A stretch of 64,000 nt of DNA from Paenibacillus sp. FSL H7-0737 (GCF_000758545.1 NZ_CP009279.1:6324001-6388000); one strand, 5' to 3'. Positions 1-8,150 are shown, counted from the stretch's first letter. Program-made: numbers and translations. Notes: generated by a model from the sequence alone, not told the origin.

Positions 1-381
1 TGTCGACAATTCATCAAATGTCGGAGCCAAACGGTGAATCGGGTTCTTTATTTCAGCAACAACTTCACCAGCGTTATCAATTGGATTTCCAAGTACGTTA
101 AATACCCGGCCTAATGTCGCTTCCCCTACAGGAACCGAAATAGGACCACCTTGGTCAATCGCATCCAGTCCGCGAACCAGACCATCTGTAGAAGACATCG
201 CGATACAACGTACCAAATTGTCTCCCAAGTGATTGGAAACCTCAAGTGTTAGGTTAATCTGGCGACCATTGTCCAAGACGGTTTCAATTTTGATAGCGTT
301 GAATATCTCGGGCAATTGGCCGCGTTCAAATTCAATATCGACAACCGGACCCATAATGCTTACAACGCGTCCTTTGTTCAT
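1..381 (-). CDS. atpD: ATP synthase F1 beta subunit, N-terminal part (cut by window edge)
   Basis: Catalytic beta subunit of the F1 sector at the inner face of the membrane. Only the first 127 or so codons are in the window; the gene continues past base 1. The N terminus reads MNKGRVVSIMGPVVDIEF, the usual beta-barrel start, followed by the region with NLTLEVSNHLGDN and VRGLDAIDQGGPISVPVG. Two in-frame ATGs lie close together (387 and 381). The AGGAGG at 391-396 is only 3 nt from the first and 9 nt from the second, so 381 is the better start. It is the last seen gene of the atp operon and is separated from atpG by an unusually long structured spacer. Confidence 0.97.
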   Translation of the reverse strand, partial: MNKGRVVSIMGPVVDIEFERGQLPEIFNAIKIETVLDNGRQINLTLEVSNHLGDNLVRCIAMSSTDGLVRGLDAIDQGGPISVPVGEATLGRVFNVLGNPIDNAGEVVAEIKNPIHRLAPTFDELST

Positions 382-642
382 CTTCATTTCCCTCCTCGAA
401 AGCTGTTACATCAAGAAGAAACGACGCTGTCGTCTTATAAAGATGACAACCGTTTCTCGTAGAAATATAAGCATTTTGTATAGTGTAAAACCTATACTTT
501 CTTATATTTTAAGAAGAACTGCAGTGCCGTTCTTAAGGAGCCATACTCCAGAAGCGGGCGATACTATGTATCGCTCCATGCGGCACTGTTTCTCGTAAAA
601 TACAAGGCAAGTCAAGCACGCTGCTTAACTGTTCTTGTATTT
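382..642 (-). other. atpG-atpD spacer packed with hairpins
   Basis: About 260 bp without a gene inside an operon whose genes are usually nearly contiguous. On either strand it folds into successive stems: ACGAC/GTCGT (421-433); AAATATAAG at 463-471 with CTTATATTT at 501-509, enclosing GTATAG/CTATAC; AAGAAC/GTTCTT (514-534); CAGTGCC at 522-528 with GGCACTG at 582-588, enclosing GGAG/CTCC (537-549) and GCGATAC/GTATCGC (558-574); and AAATACAAG at 598-606 with CTTGTATTT at 634-642, which ends at the atpG stop codon. The 10-mer GTTTCTCGTA occurs twice (452-461, 588-597). The stems are seen in the sequence; a role in mRNA processing or attenuation is inference. The short reading frame on the plus strand here is not supported. 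Confidence 0.7.
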
Positions 643-1512
643 TTAAGACTGAGCGTTCGCTCCGGCCACGATCTCGGTAATTTCCTGCGTAATTGCCGCC
701 TGACGGGCACGGTTGTACGTAAGGGTAAGTTCTCCGATCATTTTCGACGCGTTCTTTGTTGCACTGCCCATCGCTGTCATTTTCGCACCCAGCTCACTGG
801 CCTTGCCATCCAGAATTGCGCTATAAATCAAAGTTTCGGCGTATTTCGGAAGTAGTACTTCGAGTACGCCTTCTGGTGAAGGTTCATATTCGTAATTTGC
901 AGTCGCTTCATGATGCTCATGATTTCCTACGCCTTCCATAGGCAACAGTCGATCAACGGTTGGGATCTGGGTAATCGCATTGACGAACTGGTTGTAGCAA
1001 ACGTACAACTCATCATACGTACCATCTACAAACTGTTGTACTGCCGAATTAGCAATAGACTTAATGTCAGCAAATTTCGGCGCATCCGATAGCTCAGTTA
1101 CTTCCTGTACAATCGGATATTCACGGCGGCGTAAGAAGTCACGGCCTTTACGACCAATAACGAACAAGGCGTACTCATCTTTGGATTTATGTCGTTCCGC
1201 GATGAGCATCGTCACCTTACGTAAAATATTAGCGTTGTATCCTCCCGCAAGCCCTCTATCAGAGGTCACGATAAGATAACCAGTTTTTTTCACAGGGCGA
1301 CTGACCAGCATGGGATGCTGAACGCCTTCTGTACCAGCAGCAATGCTCGATACAACCTCTTTCAGCTTCTCAGCATAAGGACGGGCGGCAATTGCCTTCT
1401 CCTGGGCTTTTCTCAGCTTGGAGGCGGCTACCATTTCCATCGCTTTTGTGATCTGTCTTGTGTTTTGAACACTCTTAATTTGACGTTTAATATCACGCAT
1501 GCTTCTTGCCAT
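643..1512 (-). CDS. atpG: ATP synthase F1 gamma subunit
   Basis: Central rotor shaft of F1, 289 aa, the normal length. The N-terminal helix MARSMRDIKRQIKSVQNTRQ and the C-terminal helix (from about residue 245, MGSATKNASKMIGELTLTYN) are the coiled-coil pair that turns inside the alpha3beta3 ring. The conserved middle segment includes ITSDRGLAGGYN-type residues near 85 (here VTSDRGLAGGYNANI). It lies between atpA and atpD in the standard order. Both flanking spacers are longer than usual and contain hairpins, so its mRNA ends may be processed separately from its neighbours. Confidence 0.98.
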   Translation of the reverse strand: MARSMRDIKRQIKSVQNTRQITKAMEMVAASKLRKAQEKAIAARPYAEKLKEVVSSIAAGTEGVQHPMLVSRPVKKTGYLIVTSDRGLAGGYNANILRKVTMLIAERHKSKDEYALFVIGRKGRDFLRRREYPIVQEVTELSDAPKFADIKSIANSAVQQFVDGTYDELYVCYNQFVNAITQIPTVDRLLPMEGVGNHEHHEATANYEYEPSPEGVLEVLLPKYAETLIYSAILDGKASELGAKMTAMGSATKNASKMIGELTLTYNRARQAAITQEITEIVAGANAQS

Positions 1513-1528
1513 GATTTCACCACCTTAA

Positions 1529-1654
1529 AGCTTTGACGAAGTCAAAGCTAACTTCGTAAGCATCTTCTTAGCTTTGACGAATTCAAAGCCTACTTTATAA
1601 GTAATAGCCTGAGCTTCGGCAGAGCCAAAGCTCACTTAGTAAGATTCGTTTAGG
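1529..1654 (-). repeat. Three tandem 41-43 bp hairpin repeats between atpA and atpG
   Basis: Copies at 1529-1569, 1570-1611 and 1612-1654. Each begins with AGCTT and contains an inverted repeat: AGCTTTGAC/GTCAAAGCT in copy 1, GCTTTGA/TCAAAGC in copy 2, and AGCTTCGGC/GCCAAAGCT in copy 3. After each hairpin comes a related segment with ACTT..TAAG. Between copies 1 and 3 the stem changes from GAC/GTC to GGC/GCC, so pairing is kept while the bases change. That suggests selection for RNA structure. The array fills nearly the whole spacer between the atpA stop and the atpG start. Confidence 0.8.
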
Positions 1655-1659
1655 TACGA

Positions 1660-3180
1660 TTAGCTAGTAGCAAAGCCTCTTTTAAATTTATCAATCGCTG
1701 CTTTAAGAGCGGCTTCGTTATCTGCTGTCAAATCCTTGGTATCTCTGATGGATTGAGCAACTTCAGCAGCACTGCTGTCCATGTAAGCAAGGAATTCCTT
1801 TTCAAAACGTTTTACGTCTTTAACAGGAATATCATCCAAGTATCCCTTTACAGCTGTGTACAAGCTAAGCACTTGGTGCTCAACAGACAACGGCTGATTT
1901 ACACCTTGTTTCAGAACTTCCATCATACGTGCTCCGCGATTCAGACGAGCAAGCGTAGATTTATCAAGATCTGAGCCAAACTGTGAGAAAGCTTGAAGTT
2001 CACGATATTGAGCAAGATCCAAACGGAGCGAGCCAGCTACCTTCTTCATCGCTTTAATCTGAGCGGAGCCCCCTACACGGGAAACGGAGATACCGACGTT
2101 GATCGCCGGACGTTGACCAGAGTAGAACAGATCGGATTCAAGGAAGATTTGACCATCTGTAATCGAGATTACGTTCGTAGGAATGTAAGCCGATACGTCA
2201 GATGCTTGTGTTTCGATGAACGGAAGCGCGGTTAATGAACCACCACCAAGCTCATCACTAAGCTTAGCCGCACGTTCCAAAAGACGGGAGTGCAAGTAGA
2301 ACACGTCACCAGGGAACGCTTCACGACCCGGTGGACGACGAAGCAGCAAGGACAATTCGCGATAAGCCGAAGCTTGTTTTGAAAGGTCATCATAAATGAT
2401 CAGTACGTGTTCGCCCTTGTACATAAAGTACTCGCCCATTGCGCAACCTGCGTATGGAGCAATATACAACAGCGGGGATGGCTCTGAAGCCGAAGCAGTT
2501 ACAACGATTGTATATTCCAACGCGCCATGACGGCGGAGAGTTTCTACAACCTGTGCTACTGTGGATTGTTTTTGTCCAATGGCAACATAAATACATTTCA
2601 TTCCGTTGCCTTTTTGGTTGATAATCGCATCGATTGCGATTGCAGTCTTACCTGTTTGCCGGTCACCAATGATAAGTTCGCGTTGTCCACGACCAATTGG
2701 TACCATCGCATCAATCGCTTTAAGGCCAGTTTGCATTGGCTCATGAACCGATTTACGGTCGATAACACCAGGAGCGTTATTCTCAACCGGACGGAACTCC
2801 GTCGTTTGGATTGGGCCTTTACCATCAAGCGGCATACCGAGTGCGTTAACAACACGACCCAGAAGGGCCTCTCCAACTGGAACTTGCATGATTTGTCCAG
2901 TACGTTTTACTTGATCGCCTTCACGAATTTCCTTGTACTCACCCAGAATAACAACACCGACGTTGCTTTCTTCCAGATTGAGCGCCATGCCCACTACACC
3001 GTTGGAGAACTCTAGCAACTCGCCTGCCATTGCGTTTTCCAGACCGTAGACACGAGCGATACCGTCTCCGACTTGAATGACGGTGCCCACTTCGGCAACT
3101 TCGATATCGGCTTTATATTGCTCAATTTGACTTTTGATCAAAGTGCTGATCTCTTCAGGTCTGATGCCCAATATCCTCAC
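1660..3180 (-). CDS. atpA: ATP synthase F1 alpha subunit
   Basis: Regulatory nucleotide-binding alpha subunit of F1, 506 aa, family-typical. The P-loop GDRQTGKT lies near residue 172, and the alpha signature around PAINVGISVSRVGGSAQ lies near 365. Start choice is open. The listed GTG at 3180 gives MRILGIRPEEIS, while a TTG at 3171 would give MGIRPEEIS, closer to the N terminus of known alpha subunits. The GGGGTGAGG stretch could serve as its ribosome site, though the spacing is short. The gene begins right at the atpH stop (3183-3185), which points to translational coupling. Confidence 0.97.
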   Translation of the reverse strand: MRILGIRPEEISTLIKSQIEQYKADIEVAEVGTVIQVGDGIARVYGLENAMAGELLEFSNGVVGMALNLEESNVGVVILGEYKEIREGDQVKRTGQIMQVPVGEALLGRVVNALGMPLDGKGPIQTTEFRPVENNAPGVIDRKSVHEPMQTGLKAIDAMVPIGRGQRELIIGDRQTGKTAIAIDAIINQKGNGMKCIYVAIGQKQSTVAQVVETLRRHGALEYTIVVTASASEPSPLLYIAPYAGCAMGEYFMYKGEHVLIIYDDLSKQASAYRELSLLLRRPPGREAFPGDVFYLHSRLLERAAKLSDELGGGSLTALPFIETQASDVSAYIPTNVISITDGQIFLESDLFYSGQRPAINVGISVSRVGGSAQIKAMKKVAGSLRLDLAQYRELQAFSQFGSDLDKSTLARLNRGARMMEVLKQGVNQPLSVEHQVLSLYTAVKGYLDDIPVKDVKRFEKEFLAYMDSSAAEVAQSIRDTKDLTADNEAALKAAIDKFKRGFATS

Positions 3181-3182
3181 CC

Positions 3183-3734
3183 CTATCTTCTATGCTTATC
3201 ATTAAAGGATTTCTCGAGACGTTCCAATTTACTAGAAAGACTTCCGTCATACAGCGTATCGCCGATATAAACCTTCAGTCCTCCCAGCAGGCTTGGATCG
3301 ACCACATTCGTAACCCGAATTTTACGGTTTACGAGCTGGCCGAATTCTGCAGCTACAGCCGCTTGTTCTTCTTCACTTAAAGAATAAACGGAGTATACCT
3401 TAGCATCACCAATGCCAAGAGCGTCTCCTTCAATCTTGATATACGTATCCAGCAGTTCGGCAAAAATATCGGTTCTGCCTCGCTCTACTAACAGTTCTAC
3501 AATGTTCATTACAATAGGAGAGAGCTTATCTTGAAGTGCTGTGCGCAGCACTTTCAGCTTGTCGGACTCCGAGATACGTGGTGCAAGAATAAACCGCTGT
3601 ACCTCTTGGTCTAAATGTAATACTTCGACCACTGCCTTGAGCTGTTCTTCTACTTCAAGGGTAATCCCCTTCTCTACCGCTGCACTGTACAATGCTTTAG
3701 CGTAGCGCTTGGCAACTACCGTATCGCGGCTCAT
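3183..3734 (-). CDS. atpH: ATP synthase delta subunit
   Basis: Delta (OSCP-type) subunit, 183 aa, which holds the peripheral stalk onto the top of F1. The N-terminal helical domain starts MSRDTVVAKRYAKALY, and the C-terminal segment contains the conserved KIRVTNVVDPSLLGGLKVYI-type motif near residues 135-160. It overlaps atpF by 4 bp (3731-3734, ATGA-type overlap) and abuts atpA, so the b, delta and alpha subunits are likely translated in a coupled way. Confidence 0.97.
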   Translation of the reverse strand: MSRDTVVAKRYAKALYSAAVEKGITLEVEEQLKAVVEVLHLDQEVQRFILAPRISESDKLKVLRTALQDKLSPIVMNIVELLVERGRTDIFAELLDTYIKIEGDALGIGDAKVYSVYSLSEEEQAAVAAEFGQLVNRKIRVTNVVDPSLLGGLKVYIGDTLYDGSLSSKLERLEKSFNDKHRR

Positions 3735-4228
3735 GATCGGCCTCCTACCTCATTGAGGTATTGGTTCACAAGCTGCTCCTGCTCACTGCTAGCACTAACT
3801 TCTTTCTTAAGAAGTTTAGAAGCAATACGAACAGATGCCGTTCCAATTTCGCTGCGCAACTCTTCCACTGCTTTATTCTTCTCGTTCTCGATATCGCGCA
3901 CGGCCTCTTCTTTGACGCGTGCAGCTTCAACTTTAGCTTGCGCCAAAGCTTGTTCTACCTGTTGATTACTAGTAATTTGCGATTGTTGAATAATCTGTTG
4001 AGCTTCCTGGCGTGCACTGTTCAGCGCCTGCTTCTGCTCTTCCACATACGCGACCGCTTGCTCTCTAGTCTTCGCAGCTTCATCCATTTGCTGCATTACC
4101 AGCTCACGGCGTTTCTCCATAACTGCGAACAGTTTGCTGAACGCATACTTACTGAGCAAGAAATATAGAATCCCAAAGGCTACAATTGAAAATACGATGT
4201 TTGTCCAAACAATTTCCACTGAGGTCAC
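3731..4228 (-). CDS. atpF: ATP synthase Fo b subunit
   Basis: Peripheral-stalk b subunit, 165 aa. One N-terminal membrane helix (about residues 5-27, IVWTNIVFSIVAFGILYFLL) is followed by a long charged, alanine- and glutamine-rich coiled coil (about residues 40-150), the classic b architecture. It follows atpE after an 88-bp hairpin-containing spacer and overlaps atpH by 4 bp. Only one b-type gene is present, as expected for a non-photosynthetic Bacillota. Confidence 0.97.
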   Translation of the reverse strand: MTSVEIVWTNIVFSIVAFGILYFLLSKYAFSKLFAVMEKRRELVMQQMDEAAKTREQAVAYVEEQKQALNSARQEAQQIIQQSQITSNQQVEQALAQAKVEAARVKEEAVRDIENEKNKAVEELRSEIGTASVRIASKLLKKEVSASSEQEQLVNQYLNEVGGRS

Positions 4229-4316
4229 TCCCTTCCGTTACCGCGTCATGCGGACGTATACAAAAGTAAGGCGCGGATGGCATCGGCCGTCCCCGCCAAA
4301 CCGTAAATACGGTTTA
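4229..4316 (-). other. Structured atpE-atpF spacer
   Basis: This 88-bp spacer contains AAACCGTA/TACGGTTT (4299-4316, perfect 8-nt arms), CCGC/GCGG around GTCAT, and a GC-rich inverted segment near 4271-4298. The hairpin closest to the atpE stop could stabilise the 3' end of the c-subunit message, which must be made in large excess. The pairing is visible; the role is inference. Confidence 0.55.
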
Positions 4317-4529
4317 TTAAGAAAACATGATCAGGAATGCGATAACTGTTGCTGCCAACGGAATAACTTCGACGATACCTACACCAATAAACATTGTTGT
4401 TTGAAGCGCGTTACGAGCTTCTGGTTGACGAGCGATGGACTCAACTGTTCTACTAACGATCATACCGTTACCAAGACCTGCGCCAAGTGCACCCAATCCA
4501 ACCGCTATTGCTGCTGCTAAAAATTCCAT
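4317..4529 (-). CDS. atpE: ATP synthase Fo c subunit
   Basis: Proteolipid ring subunit, 70 aa, two membrane helices joined by the polar loop RQPEARN (residues 35-40). The ion-binding carboxylate is Glu54 in the second helix (GIVEVIPLAA). The first helix carries the glycine pattern GLGALGAGLGNG that packs the ring. The residue after Glu54 is Val, not Ser or Thr, so a proton-binding rather than sodium-binding ring is the better inference. A good ribosome site (AGGAGG) lies just upstream of the ATG. Confidence 0.97.
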   Translation of the reverse strand: MEFLAAAIAVGLGALGAGLGNGMIVSRTVESIARQPEARNALQTTMFIGVGIVEVIPLAATVIAFLIMFS

Positions 4530-4633
4530 TTGTAAATATCCTCCTTTAATTTCGGTTCATAATGTGTTTAATGATATAAGATATCTCCCGCGAAAGAAAA
4601 TTAGACAATAACCGTTCCCTTCGCAGCAGTTCA

Positions 4634-5401
4634 TTAATGTGCTTCTTCTTCGTGAATCGTCATCTGTGCGATATAAACCATCGTCAGAATCGTAAAGATA
4701 AACGCTTGTAGTGCCCCGACGAAAATACTGAAGCCTTGCCATACAGCCAGGAACGGAATACTGAGAATCCCCAGCTTCAAAATGACTGTAATCAGTACTT
4801 CTCCGGCAAAAATGTTAGCAAATAGACGAATAGCCAGCGCTACTGGTTTTGCCAGGTTCTCGATAATGTTCAGTGGCAAAAAGATTGGAAACGGCTCAAT
4901 ATAGTGTTTGAAATAATGCTTGCCGTTGAGCTTAATGCCCAGGAAGTTCATCAGTATAAACACAATAATTGCCAATCCTGCAGTGATATTAATGTCAGCA
5001 GTCGGCGACTTGTACCATAAGATCTCAACATGATCACCATGCGCCAAGTTCCTGGTTGCTTCAATCACATGGCCAAACACGGTTACAGGTCCATGTGCTT
5101 CAGTTACAACTGAGAAAGGCAATCCAAGAAGGTTGGAAACAAAGATAAACAGAATCAACGTTAGCCCCAAAGATATGTAAGGTTTTCCTTTCTTCAGGTC
5201 CATGGCACTGCTTATGACACCCTCTACAAATTCAACAACCCATTCCATAAAATTCTGAAGCTTAGATGGATTCTCAACCGAAAGCTTACGAACCGACAGC
5301 ATCACCAGCACAAATACTACTGTACAACTGATCAGAAGCATCAATACGGCTGATATATCTATCGGTATTCCCCCGACAAAGATTTTCGGCATCTCATGCA
5401 T
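4634..5401 (-). CDS. atpB: ATP synthase Fo a subunit
   Basis: Membrane stator subunit that forms the proton half-channels, 255 aa with about five or six membrane helices. The essential arginine sits in the LAIRLFANIFAGE helix. The C-terminal helix contains QAFIFTILTMVYIAQMTIHEEEAH, the usual Bacillota ending. It lies between atpI and atpE in standard order. A purine-rich ribosome site precedes the ATG at 5401. Confidence 0.97.
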   Translation of the reverse strand: MHEMPKIFVGGIPIDISAVLMLLISCTVVFVLVMLSVRKLSVENPSKLQNFMEWVVEFVEGVISSAMDLKKGKPYISLGLTLILFIFVSNLLGLPFSVVTEAHGPVTVFGHVIEATRNLAHGDHVEILWYKSPTADINITAGLAIIVFILMNFLGIKLNGKHYFKHYIEPFPIFLPLNIIENLAKPVALAIRLFANIFAGEVLITVILKLGILSIPFLAVWQGFSIFVGALQAFIFTILTMVYIAQMTIHEEEAH

Positions 5402-5430
5402 AGTATCATCCCCCTTTCTCTTTAATCTGG

Positions 5431-5808
5431 TTAAAGTTTGTTCTTCACACTCAGATATATCCCCGCAGGAATGGCGAGAAGCTGAGGAATGAATACGCCT
5501 GAAACAGTTGCTACCAGGGAGAAATGCTCAATCTTGACCGCGAACATGGTGACCAAAATTGCGAAGCTAATCCGTGTAACAAAACCGAGGCTGAAGGCAT
5601 TCCCTTCGTTGCTCGCAATCGACTGCGTTACCCGTCGAACCTTGACGGCCAGATAACGAAAGTTTACCAATCCCGCCACCAGACCTAGAGTCATGCCCAG
5701 TGTAAAATCCCTGGTCTCATGATGAAGCGCCCAGCCCATTAAGAGTCCTGCCATAAGGACGAGCGTAACTCTAGTGACGGTATTGATCATGGGAGTCATA
5801 TTATCCAT
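5431..5808 (-). CDS. atpI: ATP synthase subunit I (AtpI family)
   Basis: Small membrane protein, 125 aa with about four hydrophobic segments, in the position of AtpI upstream of the a subunit. AtpI-family proteins help assemble the c ring. It overlaps the preceding atpZ-like gene by 8 bp (5801-5808), which supports translation as one unit. The identification rests on size, topology and position rather than on a strong motif. Confidence 0.85.
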   Translation of the reverse strand: MDNMTPMINTVTRVTLVLMAGLLMGWALHHETRDFTLGMTLGLVAGLVNFRYLAVKVRRVTQSIASNEGNAFSLGFVTRISFAILVTMFAVKIEHFSLVATVSGVFIPQLLAIPAGIYLSVKNKL

Positions 5809-6034
5809 TCTGCTCCCCCAAAAATTTTTTAATTAACAGGACGACGTTCACAATTCCCAGAATCATTCCGGTTATAGTGCCAATAGCGAGCCAATATTTT
5901 GGCCCCTCCATCAAGTCTTTCAGCCACCTTGCCGCAAAAAAACCAATAACAATGTAAGCGGCTAGTATAGTGCCTGCACTTCCAATGATAAGCGCGGTCT
6001 GTAACAAGCTGTCCCTGCTATTTTGTTCTTTCAT
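5801..6034 (-). CDS. atpZ: AtpZ/AtpI family protein, first gene of atp operon
   Basis: A 77-residue protein with two membrane helices (about 13-33 and 45-67) and a glycine in each (e.g. GSAGTILAAYIVIGFFAARWL). This is the AtpZ pattern. The family has been linked to Mg2+/Ca2+ transport or to ATP synthase assembly. It is the first gene of the operon, about 12 nt downstream of the inferred transcription start. Its ribosome site is weak (GGGATTG). Confidence 0.8.
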   Translation of the reverse strand: MKEQNSRDSLLQTALIIGSAGTILAAYIVIGFFAARWLKDLMEGPKYWLAIGTITGMILGIVNVVLLIKKFLGEQNG

Positions 6035-6052
6035 GGCTACAATCCCAACTAA

Positions 6053-6082
6053 TTTTACTGAATTTCTGGAGTCTTTGTCAAT
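6053..6082 (-). promoter_or_regulatory. Sigma-A promoter of the atp operon
   Basis: On the minus strand, a consensus -35 TTGACA (6082-6077) is followed after 18 bp by TAAAAT (6058-6053). Transcription would start near 6046, leaving a leader of only about a dozen bases before the atpZ ATG at 6034. The perfect -35 fits strong constitutive expression of ATP synthase. Confidence 0.7.
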
Positions 6083-6211
6083 TCATTGAACATTGCCCAA
6101 AAACCCTTGAAAACATGAAAATAATCACAGCAAAATGTTCCAAAACCATATAAACCGTACAGTTTCACTGTATGTTGATTTTAATCAGGTCAGATATTAC
6201 TTTAAATGAAA

Positions 6212-7372
6212 TTATTTATTTTTTGTGAACATTCTGTGAAACTCTTCAGGACGCTCCTTATTTACACCAAAATGGTGCAAAATCGCATTGACAATTCGTT
6301 GGGAGGCTTTGCCATCTCCGTACGGGTTGGCGGCCCGACTCATCGACTGATAGAGCTCATTATCAGTCAAAAGAGCATGTGTCCGTGCATACACCTTCTC
6401 CTCGTCCGTGCCCACAAGTTCTAGCGTTCCAGCGTCTATCCCTTCAGGACGCTCCGTCGTATCACGAAGCACAAGTACTGGTACTCCGTATGAAGGAGCT
6501 TCCTCTTGTAAACCGCCAGAATCGGTCAATATCAAGTGGGTATGCGGATAAAAATTATGCAAATCCACGACATCCAGCGGATCAATCAGCTTAATTCTTG
6601 GATGTCCACCCAAAATTTCATGTGCAGGTTCCTTAACGGCAGGACTCGGATGCACAGGATAAACAATGGCTACATCTTCGAATTCATCAGCGATTCTTTT
6701 GACAGCCCGGAAGATATTCCGATGCGGTTCACCTTGCGATTCTCTACGGTGAGCAGTCATCAAAATAAGTTTTTTTCCTGAAGCAAAATCCAAAACAGGA
6801 TGCCGGTAATCAGGCTGTACGGTATATTGAAACACATCGGTTACAGTGTTGCCTGTGATATAAATACTTGATTCTTTTTTGTTCTCATGTCTCAGATTAC
6901 TAGCTGACCAATCCGTTGGAGCGAAATGCAGGTCTGCTAATACACCTGTAAGCTGACGGTTCATTTCTTCAGGATACGGAGACAATTTGTTCCATGTCCG
7001 AAGTCCTGCTTCTACGTGCCCAACCTGAATTTGCTGCAGGAAAGAGGCATAGCTTGCAAGGAACGTCGTTAATGTGTCCCCGTGCACCAATACGAGATCA
7101 GGTTTAACCTCTCTGAGTACAGGTTCCAGGCCTTCAAGTACTCGAATAGTAATCTCATTAAGCGTCTGACGATCCTTCATCACATCCAGATCGTAATCAG
7201 GAGTGATATTGAACACTTCCAACACTTGATCGAGCAACTCCCTGTGCTGTGCTGTTACACATACAATTGACTCGATGTGCTCAGGATGCTTCTTCAGTTC
7301 AAGAACTAGAGGAGCCATCTTGATCGCCTCGGGGCGCACTCCGAAAATAGTCATCACTTTAATTTTGGACAT
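6212..7372 (-). CDS. wecB: UDP-N-acetylglucosamine 2-epimerase (non-hydrolysing)
   Basis: Interconverts UDP-GlcNAc and UDP-ManNAc in the cytoplasm, supplying ManNAc for teichoic-acid linkage units or polysaccharide (called mnaA in Bacillus). It has 386 aa, normal length. The N-terminal Rossmann half starts VMTIFGVRPEAIKMAPL. The GHVEAGLRTWNKLSPYPEEM segment near residue 115-135, MTAHRRES near 210 and the SGGLQEEAPSYGVPVLVLRDTTERPEG segment near 300 are family hallmarks. AGGGTAGGGG precedes the ATG. It lies between upp and atpZ on the same strand. Confidence 0.95.
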   Translation of the reverse strand: MSKIKVMTIFGVRPEAIKMAPLVLELKKHPEHIESIVCVTAQHRELLDQVLEVFNITPDYDLDVMKDRQTLNEITIRVLEGLEPVLREVKPDLVLVHGDTLTTFLASYASFLQQIQVGHVEAGLRTWNKLSPYPEEMNRQLTGVLADLHFAPTDWSASNLRHENKKESSIYITGNTVTDVFQYTVQPDYRHPVLDFASGKKLILMTAHRRESQGEPHRNIFRAVKRIADEFEDVAIVYPVHPSPAVKEPAHEILGGHPRIKLIDPLDVVDLHNFYPHTHLILTDSGGLQEEAPSYGVPVLVLRDTTERPEGIDAGTLELVGTDEEKVYARTHALLTDNELYQSMSRAANPYGDGKASQRIVNAILHHFGVNKERPEEFHRMFTKNK

Positions 7373-7432
7373 AACCCCTACCCTCTCATCAAAAAATAAA
7401 CAAATTTCTTATATCCTATTACGAATTACTAT

Positions 7433-8062
7433 TTACTTAGTTCCGTACAAACGATCTCCAGCATCGCCAAGTCCCGGAACGATATATCCATGCTCATTCA
7501 AATGATCGTCAAGCGCAGCCACATAAATATCAACATCTGGGTGAGCCTCTTGAACCGCAGCAACACCTTCTGGAGCTGCAATCAGGTTCATCATTTTAAT
7601 TTGTGTACAGCCACGCTTCTTCAGCGAGGTAATAGCAGCAATCGCAGATCCCCCCGTAGCTAGCATTGGATCAATTACGATCAGCTCACGTTCCTGTACA
7701 TCTGTAGGAAGCTTGATGTAATACTCAACCGGTTGAAGCGTGTCCGGATCACGGAATAAGCCAACATGTCCTACTTTAGCAGCAGGAAGAAGCTTCAGAA
7801 CGCCCTCAAGCATACCCAGACCAGCACGAAGAATAGGGATAAGCCCAAGCATTCTTCCAGAAATCACTTTACTTTCCGTTTCAGTGACCGGTGTTTGTAC
7901 TGTAATGGTTTCTAGAGGAATATCACGTGTTATCTCATAAGCCATCAATGTGGCAACTTCGTCAACATGCTCTCTGAAATCCTTCGTGTTTGTTCTTACG
8001 TCGCGAATAAATGTTAGTTTGTGTTGAATTAAAGGATGATCGCAAATCACCAATTTTCCCAT
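7433..8062 (-). CDS. upp: Uracil phosphoribosyltransferase
   Basis: Salvages uracil to UMP using PRPP, 209 aa. The PRPP-binding loop is VIDPMLATGGSAIAAI (about residues 128-143) and the C-terminal uracil-contacting segment is YIVPGLGDAGDRLYGTK. The ribosome site GGGACAGG is close to the ATG. It has its own promoter upstream with a leader of about 70 nt. Confidence 0.97.
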   Translation of the reverse strand: MGKLVICDHPLIQHKLTFIRDVRTNTKDFREHVDEVATLMAYEITRDIPLETITVQTPVTETESKVISGRMLGLIPILRAGLGMLEGVLKLLPAAKVGHVGLFRDPDTLQPVEYYIKLPTDVQERELIVIDPMLATGGSAIAAITSLKKRGCTQIKMMNLIAAPEGVAAVQEAHPDVDIYVAALDDHLNEHGYIVPGLGDAGDRLYGTK

Positions 8063-8141
8063 TTCCTGTCCCTCCGGTAATTGTAAGTCGTGTCTATAAC
8101 CCTAGAAAGCGCTTTTGCTTCTCTATGGCTAAATCCTGTCT

Positions 8142-8150
8142 ATTATAGCA
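8142..8150 (-). promoter_or_regulatory. Extended -10 promoter of upp
   Basis: The minus strand reads TGCTATAAT, an extended -10 (TGn plus perfect TATAAT). A weak -35 (GTGAAA) lies 17 bp upstream. The inferred start is near 8135, about 73 nt before the upp ATG. The 420-bp upp-glyA gap also holds two operator-like palindromes further upstream and the glyA terminator; otherwise it looks non-coding. Confidence 0.6.

Noticed and set aside
233..598. Plus-strand reading frame of 121 codons opposite atpD and the atpG-atpD spacer
   Set aside because: No ribosome site and no recognisable domain; it runs antisense to a conserved coding start and through hairpin-rich spacer.
8103..8118. cre-like sequence around AAAGCGCTTT in the upp leader
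   Set aside because: Core matches CcpA sites, but about three conserved positions differ and carbon control of upp is not expected. Kept only as a weak possibility.
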